From a bacterium (lineage in GTDB: Bacteria > Planctomycetota > J058 > JAJDCP01), in NCBI GenBank assembly GCA_030428695.1, contig JAUIEM010000227.1:1-16009 (forward strand): a stretch of DNA of 16,009 nucleotides. Direction: 5' to 3'. Shown here one piece after another: positions 7,595 to 16,009 of this stretch (within the stretch, counting starts at the first letter, position 1; each line of letters starts with the position of its first letter). Made by a program: the position numbers and the translations under genes. Below the pieces are notes generated by a model. It did no database searches, had not been told where the DNA came from, and was given only the letters and a program-made list of their open reading frames with translations.

Positions 7595-8179
7595 CTACAG
7601 CTCGAGCTTGCCGAAGCGTTTCTCGAGCGCGTCCTCGTCGCTGCCCGCCATCGGCCGCGGCTTCGCCTTGCCCGGGGCGCGGGGCTTCGCGGCGGCGGGC
7701 GGCGGAGCGCTCGCGGCCGGCGTCGCGCGGGCCCGGGGGATGGGCGGCGGCGCCGAGGCGAGGAAGGGCCGCGGCACGCTCGGGGTCGTGTCGACCGGGC
7801 GCTCGACCGGGCGCGCCTTGACCGGCTTCGTCCAGGCGGGGCGGATCGAGACCGGCTTCGAGCGCGCCGGCGTCGGGGTCTCGCCGAACACTCCCGGGGT
7901 GCCGCGCGGACGCAGCTCACCCTTCGGGGGCTCGCGGCGGGGCGGAGGCGGAGCGACCGGCGGGGTCGGGAAGGTCGGCACGCGCCCGCCCTGGGGCTTG
8001 ACGCGCTTCGGCGCGTCGGTCGAGCCGATGCCCTCGCCGGGGCGCTTGATCTTGTGACCGAAGGGCAGATGTTCCTGCCGACCGCGGGCGGAGGCGCGGA
8101 TCTCTTCCCCGGACGGCGGGCGTGCGCCGTGGCTGAGGTCGTCGGGCCGGCCGGGGCCGACGTGGCTTCCAGGAGACAT
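7595..8179 (-). CDS. Pro-rich, probably disordered protein of the kinase operon
   Basis: A 194-residue protein starting MSPGSHVGPGRPDDL. It is dominated by Pro, Ala, Arg and Lys. Proline runs (PTFPTPPVAPPPPRREPPK) and repeated K/R-P-V steps (KPVSIRPAWTKPVKARPVERP) suggest an extended, basic, disordered chain. The last 15 residues (SDEDALEKRFGKLEL) look like a short amphipathic helix and may be a docking peptide. There is no signal peptide or membrane helix. Many Ser/Thr residues make it a plausible substrate of the kinase encoded upstream, but this is inference. The start is set by AGGAGG five bases upstream; a longer open frame running back over the TerB-like gene is rejected. No family recognised. 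Confidence 0.7.
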   Translation of the reverse strand: MSPGSHVGPGRPDDLSHGARPPSGEEIRASARGRQEHLPFGHKIKRPGEGIGSTDAPKRVKPQGGRVPTFPTPPVAPPPPRREPPKGELRPRGTPGVFGETPTPARSKPVSIRPAWTKPVKARPVERPVDTTPSVPRPFLASAPPPIPRARATPAASAPPPAAAKPRAPGKAKPRPMAGSDEDALEKRFGKLEL

Positions 8180-8184
8180 GCTTT

Positions 8185-8190
8185 CCTCCT
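8185..8190 (-). promoter_or_regulatory. Shine-Dalgarno that fixes the Pro-rich gene start
   Basis: Reading the minus strand, AGGAGG is followed by five bases and then ATG at 8179-8177. This is the best ribosome-binding site in the operon and decides the start against a longer open frame. Confidence 0.75.
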
Positions 8191-8229
8191 CGCTTCCCCT
8201 GCCTCCAGTATACCCGGCGCCGCGCGCTT

Positions 8230-8631
8230 TCAACGGAAGCGGCGGCTCTCCGGGGGACCGGAGGTCGGATCGTGGCGCTCGTTCGCGCCCTGGATCATGC
8301 TCTTGATGCGCTGCTTGCTCAGGCCGAAGCAGCTGCCGACACGCGCGACGAGATCGAGCTCGTCGTGGGCGGTGTCGAGGTCGACGCGGGACACGACCAC
8401 CGAGATCAGCACCCGCAGGATCTTCATCCGCTGCTTCTGGTTCAGCGGCGTCATCGGCGGAAAACGACCGGAGGAGAAGTCGGCGAAGACCGTCCGCACG
8501 CGGTCCTGGCCGACCTGCATCCGGTCGGCGCAGTAGCGCAGGATGGTCCGGTCGACCTCCTGGATCTTGCCCTCTTTCAAGGAAGCGATGACGAGCAGGA
8601 GGAATTCCGCCCGGCCGAGATCGTTGCTCAT
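8230..8631 (-). CDS. TerB-like helical protein
   Basis: A 133-residue, all-helical small protein. Residues 7-50 (EFLLLVIASLKEGKIQEVDRTILRYCADRM) and 66-115 (RMKILRVLISVVVSRVDLDTAHDELDLVARVGSCFGLSKQRIKSMI) show the two-part layout of TerB-like domains: an acidic turn, then a helix ending in a 'gls..ri..mi' pattern. TerB-type domains are known in tellurite resistance and in many stress or signalling operons. The start ATG overlaps the kinase stop (ATGA), so translation is coupled. This is a fold-level resemblance by eye. The residues after 120 are disordered. It probably acts in the cytoplasm with the kinase. Confidence 0.7.
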   Translation of the reverse strand: MSNDLGRAEFLLLVIASLKEGKIQEVDRTILRYCADRMQVGQDRVRTVFADFSSGRFPPMTPLNQKQRMKILRVLISVVVSRVDLDTAHDELDLVARVGSCFGLSKQRIKSMIQGANERHDPTSGPPESRRFR

Positions 8632-10355
8632 TCCCCATCCTCAGGCAAGGTGCGGTAGGCCTCGGCGGTCAGCCCGACGCCGCGGCGGCCCGCGTCGTCC
8701 GAGGCGATGCTGACGGTGACCTCCGGGAGCCCGAACGGCAGGGTCGCGGTCAGCACGTCGGCTTCCTCCGGCTCGCTGCGCTCGAAGCGCGGATCCCCGC
8801 GCCGCAGGGCGATCACCAGCCGCGGCGTGCGGCGGTGCACCACGGAGAGGTCGAGCACGCAGGGCTCGTCGCTCGCCGGCTCGCCCGGCAGCCGCGTCGT
8901 GCGCAGCAGCACCAACGCTTCTCCCGCCGCGGGCGCGGTCCACACGGTCAGCTCCCCGCCCTGCAGGGTCACCTTCACCCGCGCGCCGCCGAGCGTGCGC
9001 AGGGTGACCGCGAGCGGCTCGCGGCGGTCGCTGCCGACGATCACCCGGCGCGGCCCGAGCAGGGTGAAGCGGGTGCGCAGGCTGGCGCCGCGCGCTTCCC
9101 AGTCCTCTCCCGCCAGCTCGCGCGACCGGAACACCATCGTCCGCACCTGGCGCGTCTCGCGCTGCACGCGGCCGGTGCGGAAGGCGTACAGGCCCCGGGT
9201 CGGCGCGGGCTCGGGGTGCGGGATCACCGTCAGGGAGTCGCCCGCCCCGAGCGGCTCGACGGCCAGGCCGGTCGAGGCGACCGAGGGCCGCGCCCGCCGC
9301 AGGTACCAGCCGGCGCCCAGCACCAGCCCGACCGCGAGCAGCACCCCGACCGCTCGCAGCGCCGGGCGCGTGCGGACCGGAGCGGCCGCCGGCCGGGTCG
9401 GCGGCGCGGCGAGGCGGGCGAGCTCGCCCGGCCTCGGGCGGGCCGCGGGATCGGCGGCGAGCAGCCGCAACAGCAGCGCGCTGAGCTCCTCGGACAGCTC
9501 CGGGCGCAGCTGCCGCGGGTCGGGCGGAGGCTCGCGCTGCAGGAGCGCGAGCTCGGTGACCGTCAGGCAGGGGTAGGGGGCGCGCCCGCAGGCGAGGTGG
9601 TAGGCGGTCGCGCCGAGGGCGTAGAGGTCGGCGCGCAGGTCGACCTTGCGGGCGTTGCGGATCGCCTCGGGGGCGAGGTACAGCGGCGTGCCGAGGGTGA
9701 CCCCGGAGCGCGTCAGGCCCGCTTCCTCCGCCGTCTTCGCCAGGCCGAAGTCGCACAGGGTCAGGGCGCCGTTCTCGCGCCGCAGGATGTTGGCGGGCTT
9801 GATGTCCCGGTGCACGATGCCGGCCGCCTCGAGCCGGCCGAGGGCGGTGCCGAGGTCGGCGAGCAGCGCGCGCACCTGCGCCTCAGGCAGGGTGCGCCCG
9901 GCGAGCACCACGCACTCGAGGGAGGGCCCGGGGATGAACTCCATCACGATGAAGCGGACGCCGTCGGCCTCGCCGGCCTCGATCACCCGCGCGATCGCCG
10001 GATGCTTGACTTTGGCGAGCATCCGCGCCTCGCGCAGGAAGCGCTCGTCGACGTTCGGGTGCGGGCGCTTCGGGTCGAGGATCTTGACCGCGACCGTGCG
10101 GCCGACGCTCTCCTGGCGGGCCTTGAACACCGAGCCCATCGCCCCGCGGCCGATGCGCTGCAGCAGGGTGTAGCCGGGAATCTCGAAGCCCGCGCCCTGC
10201 TCGAGGGCGGGGGAGGTCGCGCTCGCGCTCGGCTCGGCGCGCGGCAGCTGCGGCCGGGTCGCGTCGTTGGCGTCGACCGCGGCCAGGCGGGGCCGGGTCG
10301 CGTCGCTGTCGCTGCGTGCGGAATGGCTGGACAACACCGCCTCCGGCGCTACCAT
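8628..10355 (-). CDS. Hanks-type transmembrane Ser/Thr protein kinase
   Basis: A 575-residue receptor-like kinase. The kinase domain spans about 61-315: glycine loop IGRGAMGSVFKA (68-79), ATP lysine K91, HRDIKPANI (182-190) with D184, DFG (202-204), GTPLYLAPE (222-230). All catalytic residues are present, so it should be active. The N-terminal 55 residues are disordered and carry DATRP twice (18-22, 31-35). One membrane helix lies at about 333-352, followed by a ~220-residue beta-rich exported domain with no PASTA repeats, which may sense a ligand. The ATG at 10355 has GGGAGGAG just upstream, though spacing is short (1-3 nt); a GTG at 10379 is the alternative but has no ribosome site. It heads a four-gene operon and is transcribed away from the two-TM gene at 10395. 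The architecture is common in planctomycetes and related bacteria. Confidence 0.93.
   Translation of the reverse strand: MVAPEAVLSSHSARSDSDATRPRLAAVDANDATRPQLPRAEPSASATSPALEQGAGFEIPGYTLLQRIGRGAMGSVFKARQESVGRTVAVKILDPKRPHPNVDERFLREARMLAKVKHPAIARVIEAGEADGVRFIVMEFIPGPSLECVVLAGRTLPEAQVRALLADLGTALGRLEAAGIVHRDIKPANILRRENGALTLCDFGLAKTAEEAGLTRSGVTLGTPLYLAPEAIRNARKVDLRADLYALGATAYHLACGRAPYPCLTVTELALLQREPPPDPRQLRPELSEELSALLLRLLAADPAARPRPGELARLAAPPTRPAAAPVRTRPALRAVGVLLAVGLVLGAGWYLRRARPSVASTGLAVEPLGAGDSLTVIPHPEPAPTRGLYAFRTGRVQRETRQVRTMVFRSRELAGEDWEARGASLRTRFTLLGPRRVIVGSDRREPLAVTLRTLGGARVKVTLQGGELTVWTAPAAGEALVLLRTTRLPGEPASDEPCVLDLSVVHRRTPRLVIALRRGDPRFERSEPEEADVLTATLPFGLPEVTVSIASDDAGRRGVGLTAEAYRTLPEDGE
10328..10355 (+). 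promoter_or_regulatory. candidate sigma70-type promoter for the rightward genes
   Basis: TGGACA at 10328-10333 (5 of 6 to the -35 consensus) and TACCAT at 10350-10355 (4 of 6 to the -10) are 16 nt apart. The site lies inside the 5' end of the kinase gene, and the -10 covers its start codon. It would transcribe the gene at 10395. Only 39 bp separate the divergent genes, so promoters must overlap coding sequence or each other. Confidence 0.3.
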
Positions 10356-10394
10356 ACTCCTCCCAAGGTACCAGATCACACGTGGGAACGGGAG

Positions 10395-12596
<2,202 letters not shown>

Positions 12597-13283
12597 GCGG
12601 CGCCCGCGAAGAGGCCGAGCAGCGCTACGTCAAAGGCTGCCGCCTGGCCGAGCAGCTCGGCAGGGGGCCGGCCGCGGTGCTCGACATCGGCTTCGGCCTC
12701 GGCTGGAACGCGGCCGCGGCCTTGCGCCTGGGCCTGCCCGGCCTGCACCTGTACAGCTTCGAGTCGGACCCCGCGGTGCTTGCCTGCGCCGGGCGTTTCC
12801 CGCATCCGCCAGAGTACGCCCCGGCCGCCGCGCTCGTGCGGCGCATGGCGGCGGCGCCGGAGGCGACACTGCCCGTGCCCGGGGGCAGCGCCCGGCTGCT
12901 GCTCGGCGACGCCCGCCGGCGCATCGCCGACCTGCCGCCGCTGCCGCCGCGCGCGGCGGTCTTCCTCGACCCCTTCTCGCCCGCTGTCGCCCCGGAGCTG
13001 TGGACGACCGACTTCCTCCGCGCCCTCGCCGCGCGCCTGCCGGAGCAGTGCCTGCTCGCGACCTACAGCGCCGCGACCGGCGTGCGCCTGGCCCTGCTCG
13101 CGGCGGGCTTCCGCATCGGCCGGGGGCCGCGGGTGGGGAGCAAGGCGAGCGGCACCCTGGCGAGCCTTGCGCCGGCCCTGCCCCTGCCGGGCTTCCGGCC
13201 GCGCCGGGCGCGCAAGCTGCGGCGCTGGTTCCAGCAAAGGATCGGAGGGGAGCTGCCGGAGGGGGTGGTGGCGGAGGAAGGGA

Positions 13284-13330
13284 GGAACTGACCTCGGCGG
13301 AAGTTCTGTCCCGCGGCGGAGGTCAGTCCC
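13284..13330 (+). terminator. stem-loop overlapping the methyltransferase stop codon
   Basis: ACTGACCTC (13287-13295) pairs perfectly with GAGGTCAGT (13319-13327). The stem extends to 13284/13330 with one mismatch. An inner GCGG/CCGC stem (13297-13300 with 13311-13314) closes a 10-nt loop. It could terminate transcription or protect the mRNA end. There is no T tract. Confidence 0.5.
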
Positions 13331-13341
13331 CGAAGGACGAC

Positions 13342-13366
13342 GGGAGGGGGTGAACCCCTCCCCTAC
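13342..13366. repeat. inverted copy of the GTAGGGG element with its own hairpin
   Basis: GGTGAACCCCTCCCCTAC at 13349-13366 is identical to the right arm at 6998-7015. GGGAGGGG (13342-13349) and CCCCTCCC (13355-13362) also form a perfect 8-bp stem with a 5-nt loop, which could help end transcription. Confidence 0.75.
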
Positions 13367-13372
13367 ATGCTT

Positions 13373-13527
13373 GTCCATTGGCCGCTCGAACATCCTGTAG
13401 GCGCGGGGTTTACCCCCGCCCGCCGGACGCGGGTCGAAACTTCCGGAAGTCGTTTCCCGAGGAACGAAGGAAGTCCAACGGCCGCTCGAACATCCTGTTG
13501 GGGCGGGGTCTACCCCCGCCCGTCGAG
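13373..13527. repeat. two direct copies of the element spaced 100 bp apart
   Basis: GTCCA recurs at 13373 and 13473. GGCCGCTCGAACATCCTGT is identical at 13380-13398 and 13480-13498. Each copy then continues into the GC palindrome (13397-13422 and 13497-13527). The second ends CCCGCCCGTCGAG, as in the tandem array at the window start. The exact 100-bp spacing points to duplication of a larger unit. Confidence 0.85.
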
Positions 13528-13552
13528 CCCGGCAGGACCTACACTGATGGCC

Positions 13553-14209
13553 TCAGGCGGCCTCGCCGTCGAGGTCCTCGAAGTCGTCCTCGCCGCCGAC
13601 CTCCAGCGCGTAGGCCCCCGGCGGAACGTTCTCCTCGCGCACCCGGCCGTCCGCCGCGGAGCGCCCTGCGCGGCTCGTGCCGTCGGCGAGCTGGACCGTG
13701 TAGGGGGTGTCGCCGAGGGGCGCGCCCTGCGGGTCGACCAGGACGGTGTCGAGCACGTCGAGCACCTTGAGCATCGCCTCCCGGGACTTGCCGGAGTCGG
13801 TCGTGTGCTCGCCGGCGGAGGCGATGAAGTAGAACTCCGGCAGGGTGTAGCCCTTCTCGGCGCGCTGACGGGCGCTGTCGTCGTCGTCGAGATCCTCGAC
13901 GTAGGGGACGGTCCAGCGCACGCGCGCCTGCTGCTCCTGGGCCGGCGCCTTCAGCTCGACGACGAAGTCGTCCGCGCCGTCGGCGTCCCCCTCGAAGATG
14001 CGGAAGACGACCTCCGGGTCGTCGGTCTTGACGTCGACCGCGAGCTCGACCTCGTCGCTGACCAGGCAGTCGGTCCGCGACCAGCGCGCGTTCTCGAGCC
14101 GGCGCTTCTTGACCTTGAAGGAATACTTCCGCCCGGTGCGGATCGGCACGCCCTGGCGCATCGTGCGCGCCCCGTGCTCGCGTGCCGTCTTGTCCTGGTC
14201 GTCGGCCAT
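13553..14209 (-). CDS. two-domain beta-rich protein resembling phage/secretion accessory proteins
   Basis: A 218-residue protein with no signal peptide or membrane helix. Residues 1-40 are basic. Residues 41-132 look like an Ig-like beta sandwich (VELAVDVKTDDPEVVFRIFE through RVRWTVPYVED, then LPEFYFIASA). Residues 150-205 form a carboxypeptidase-regulatory-like or prealbumin-like module (DPQGAPLGDTPYTVQLADG, RSAADGRVREENVPPGAYAL). This layout recalls proteins encoded near type VI secretion, contractile phage-tail or LysM peptidoglycan-binding genes, a resemblance recalled from memory and not searched. It is very acidic at the C-terminus. The ATG at 14209 has GGAG seven bases upstream. It is transcribed away from the large gene at 14315, with 105 bp between. 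Confidence 0.75.
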   Translation of the reverse strand: MADDQDKTAREHGARTMRQGVPIRTGRKYSFKVKKRRLENARWSRTDCLVSDEVELAVDVKTDDPEVVFRIFEGDADGADDFVVELKAPAQEQQARVRWTVPYVEDLDDDDSARQRAEKGYTLPEFYFIASAGEHTTDSGKSREAMLKVLDVLDTVLVDPQGAPLGDTPYTVQLADGTSRAGRSAADGRVREENVPPGAYALEVGGEDDFEDLDGEAA

Positions 14210-14314
14210 CCTGTTTCTCCACGCCGGCAGCCCCGCCCGGTATAGTAGGGCAAAGCGGTCCCTGCAGCCAGTCAACGCGGAAGGTCTTCCGCCCCTCCAC
14301 AAAGCGAGCCCCCG
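14210..14314. other. divergent intergenic region
   Basis: 105 bp lie between two divergent starts, so promoters for both must be here or nearby. TATAGT at 14241-14246 is a -10-like site, and TTGACT lies on the minus strand at about 14269-14274, but neither has a partner at normal spacing. Confidence 0.35.
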
Positions 14315-16009
14315 ATGCCGAGGTCCAGCGTCATCCTCCAGCAGCTCCCCGTCTACCTGCGCAAGTCGCACACCAAGGAGAAGGGCAAGAAGCTCAAGCC
14401 GGTCCGCATCACCTCCTGGGACGACGCCTACGCCGGCGCCCTGAAAATGACGATCGCCGCCTACGAGAAGGCGAACCCCGGCAGCGACCTGTTCGCGGTC
14501 TACGAGCGGGAGCTCAAGGCGGCGAAGACCAAGATGGAGCGGCGGCTGTACGTCGCCTGTATGGCCGACCTGATCCTCGACGAGGCGAAGCAGCCCGACA
14601 CCACGCGGCTGTGGATCGCGCAGCTCGCGGCCTTCGATGAGGCCGACGGGAAGCACTACTCGCTGCCCGCCCGGGTCCTCGCCTGGATCGCCCGCGACTG
14701 CCCGGAGCTCCAGACCCGCACCTGGGCGGCCGCCTACCTCGCCCGCTGCGTGCAGGAGGCCCCGGAGGCCTGCCGGGTCGACCAGCTGCACAAGGCCCTG
14801 CTGACGGCCCCGAGCTTCAGCCAGTACCCGGGCATGGAGGGGGTGATCTTCGCGGTCTCGTACGGCTACCGTGTGCTGATGAACCGCTTCCCGAAGCACT
14901 TCGCGGCGGCCAACAGCTTCTCGTGGGAGAACAAGACCACCGGCTGCGCCGACGCGACGCTGAGCCAGCTCAAGGCGCTGATCGAGGGGCTGCGGAAGAG
15001 CGCTCCGCCGATCGAGAAGGGCTTCCTGACGCGCTTCTTCGGGCTCGGCTTCAAGGACCCGGTCGACCCGGAGAAGGAGCACGCAAAGGGCGCCGACGCC
15101 TGCCCCCTGTGCGGGCTCTACAGCCATGAGGCCTGGGAGCAGGACGGCATCGCCCTCAAGGCCTGCCTCGACACGGTCGCCACCCTGGCCTCGACCAAGG
15201 ACTTCCACGCCGACAAGACGCGCACGCCGGTCGGCTACGTGCCGGCGAAGACCTTCCACGACAGCGTGACGACGCCGGTGAAGCAGAAGGCCGAGCAGGT
15301 GTTGAAGACGGTCACGCAGAAGTTCATCGTCCACGCCCGCTACCAGACCTACCGCGCGAACATCTACGACTACGAGCGGGGCGTGCGGCGCTTCCTGTCG
15401 ACGGCCGGCGACCTGCAGGACTTCGGCGGAACCAGCTCGCTCGAGGTCAAGCGCCGCCTCGACGTAGACATCGCCAAGCTCGAGGCCCTGAAGCGCGCCG
15501 ACTCGCTACAGAACACCGCGCTGCTGCAGCCGCTGGTCGACCATCTCCTGCTGCCGGAGGTCCGCACCCTGCTCGGCGCCCTCGACCCGGTCGAGCGCGC
15601 CGGGCTGCGCCGGCGGCTGCTCGCGCCGTTCACCCAGCACTCCTTCGCGAGCTCGTCGAAGACGGCGGTCGACTACCTGCAGAAGGAGGTGATGCCGCGC
15701 CACCTGCTGCCCGGCGAACGCAAGCCCAGCCCGCTGTTCGAGGACCTGTTCAAGCCGGCGGGGGCTCCCGCCAGCCACGACTTCGGGGAGGACCTGCGCA
15801 TCGCCCAGGAGTTCCTGCCCTTCTTCATGCTGCTCAAGAGCATGCACGCGAACGGCTGGCAGAAGCTGAACGCGCTGGTCGCCGAGCTGCTCGCCCTGCC
15901 GGCGGAGAAGGCCGCGGAGCTGCACATCCGCGCGGACGCCCCGGGCAGCATCGCCCAGCTGTGCAACGCGGAGAAGATGGCCGACCTCGACAAGCGCTTC
16001 AAGGAGCTG
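14315..16009 (+). CDS. large helical protein of unknown function, incomplete at the window edge
   Basis: An open frame of 565 codons with no stop before the window ends, starting MPRSSVILQQLPVYLRKSHT. The codon bias matches the surroundings and the frame stays open in GC-rich DNA, so it is real. The N-terminus is Lys-rich (KSHTKEKGKKLK at 17-28). The rest looks mostly alpha-helical, with many Leu/Ala/Lys/Glu stretches. A CPLC pair at 263-266 could be half of a metal site; I see no clear second CxxC. No signal peptide, membrane helix, Walker motif or recognisable catalytic motif is seen. The ribosome site is weak (AAAGCGAG upstream). The divergent two-domain gene may be functionally linked. 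I do not recognise this protein. Confidence 0.8.
   Translation, partial: MPRSSVILQQLPVYLRKSHTKEKGKKLKPVRITSWDDAYAGALKMTIAAYEKANPGSDLFAVYERELKAAKTKMERRLYVACMADLILDEAKQPDTTRLWIAQLAAFDEADGKHYSLPARVLAWIARDCPELQTRTWAAAYLARCVQEAPEACRVDQLHKALLTAPSFSQYPGMEGVIFAVSYGYRVLMNRFPKHFAAANSFSWENKTTGCADATLSQLKALIEGLRKSAPPIEKGFLTRFFGLGFKDPVDPEKEHAKGADACPLCGLYSHEAWEQDGIALKACLDTVATLASTKDFHADKTRTPVGYVPAKTFHDSVTTPVKQKAEQVLKTVTQKFIVHARYQTYRANIYDYERGVRRFLSTAGDLQDFGGTSSLEVKRRLDVDIAKLEALKRADSLQNTALLQPLVDHLLLPEVRTLLGALDPVERAGLRRRLLAPFTQHSFASSSKTAVDYLQKEVMPRHLLPGERKPSPLFEDLFKPAGAPASHDFGEDLRIAQEFLPFFMLLKSMHANGWQKLNALVAELLALPAEKAAELHIRADAPGSIAQLCNAEKMADLDKRFKEL

Larger units (their letters stand above)
13292..13552. other. 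intergenic region filled by dispersed elements
   Basis: This convergent spacer holds the stem-loop noted at its start, an inverted copy of the GTAGGGG element, and two forward copies within a 100-bp direct repeat. I see no gene here. Confidence 0.75.

Noticed and set aside
8207..8231. Internal promoter on the minus strand (TTGAAA with TATACT) before the Pro-rich gene
   Set aside because: The spacer is only 13 nt, too short for a normal sigma70-type promoter.
8180..8638. Long N-terminal extension of the Pro-rich protein running over the TerB-like gene
   Set aside because: The TerB-like frame has sensible helical sequence and coupling to the kinase stop, and an AGGAGG site fixes the Pro-rich start at 8179.
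13553..14209. Firm assignment of the two-domain protein to a type VI secretion system
   Set aside because: Only a resemblance in domain layout is visible; no tube, sheath or VgrG gene lies in the window.
14241..14274. Promoter pair in the divergent spacer (TATAGT; TTGACT on the minus strand)
   Set aside because: The -10-like and -35-like boxes are not paired at workable spacing in either direction.

Overview
This 16 kb window is GC-rich bacterial chromosome. Nearly every codon ends in G or C and genes are packed in short operons. The envelope looks diderm: there is a secretin, an outer-membrane-type lipoprotein and a type II secretion/type IV pilus ATPase. A Hanks-type membrane Ser/Thr kinase and many dispersed GC-rich palindromes suggest an uncultivated lineage such as a planctomycete-like or candidate-phylum bacterium. 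The sequence alone does not fix the taxonomy. I see no rRNA, tRNA, CRISPR array or insertion sequence.

Layout. (1) 1-375 is non-coding and mostly a 72-bp tandem array of hairpin-bearing units. (2) 376-6863, plus strand, is a tight secretion/pilus operon: GspE-like ATPase, GspF-like inner-membrane platform protein, a GspC/PilP/MshK-like periplasmic protein, a GspD-like secretin, and a TPR-like lipoprotein. Spacing is +3, +10, -4 and -1 nt. No pseudopilin or prepilin peptidase is in the window. (3) 6864-7076 is a convergent intergenic region with a large stem made of a forward and an inverted copy of the dispersed element. (4) 10355-7077, minus strand, is a four-gene operon: transmembrane Ser/Thr kinase, TerB-like helical protein, Pro-rich disordered protein and single-pass membrane protein. 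Its function is unknown, and it is one of two candidates for an undescribed system. (5) 10395-13291, plus strand, runs divergently from the kinase with only 39 bp between: a two-TM protein, enolase, an FtsB/DivIC-like division protein and a stand-alone MnmC-type tRNA methyltransferase. The last two overlap by 88 nt. (6) 13292-13552 holds a stem-loop at the end of the methyltransferase gene and three more copies of the dispersed element. (7) 13553-16009 is a divergent pair: a two-part beta-rich protein (minus) resembling accessory proteins found near contractile or peptidoglycan-binding systems, and a large, mostly helical protein (plus) that I do not recognise and that runs off the window. This pair is the other candidate for something new.

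How the parts relate. The secretion genes would form the core of a trans-envelope machine: ATPase and platform in the inner membrane, a periplasmic connector, and an outer-membrane channel with a lipoprotein partner. The kinase operon looks like a sensory cassette, with a kinase sensing through its exported C-terminal domain and small partners downstream. Enolase, FtsB and the tRNA methyltransferase are housekeeping genes that share transcription and, at two junctions, DNA.
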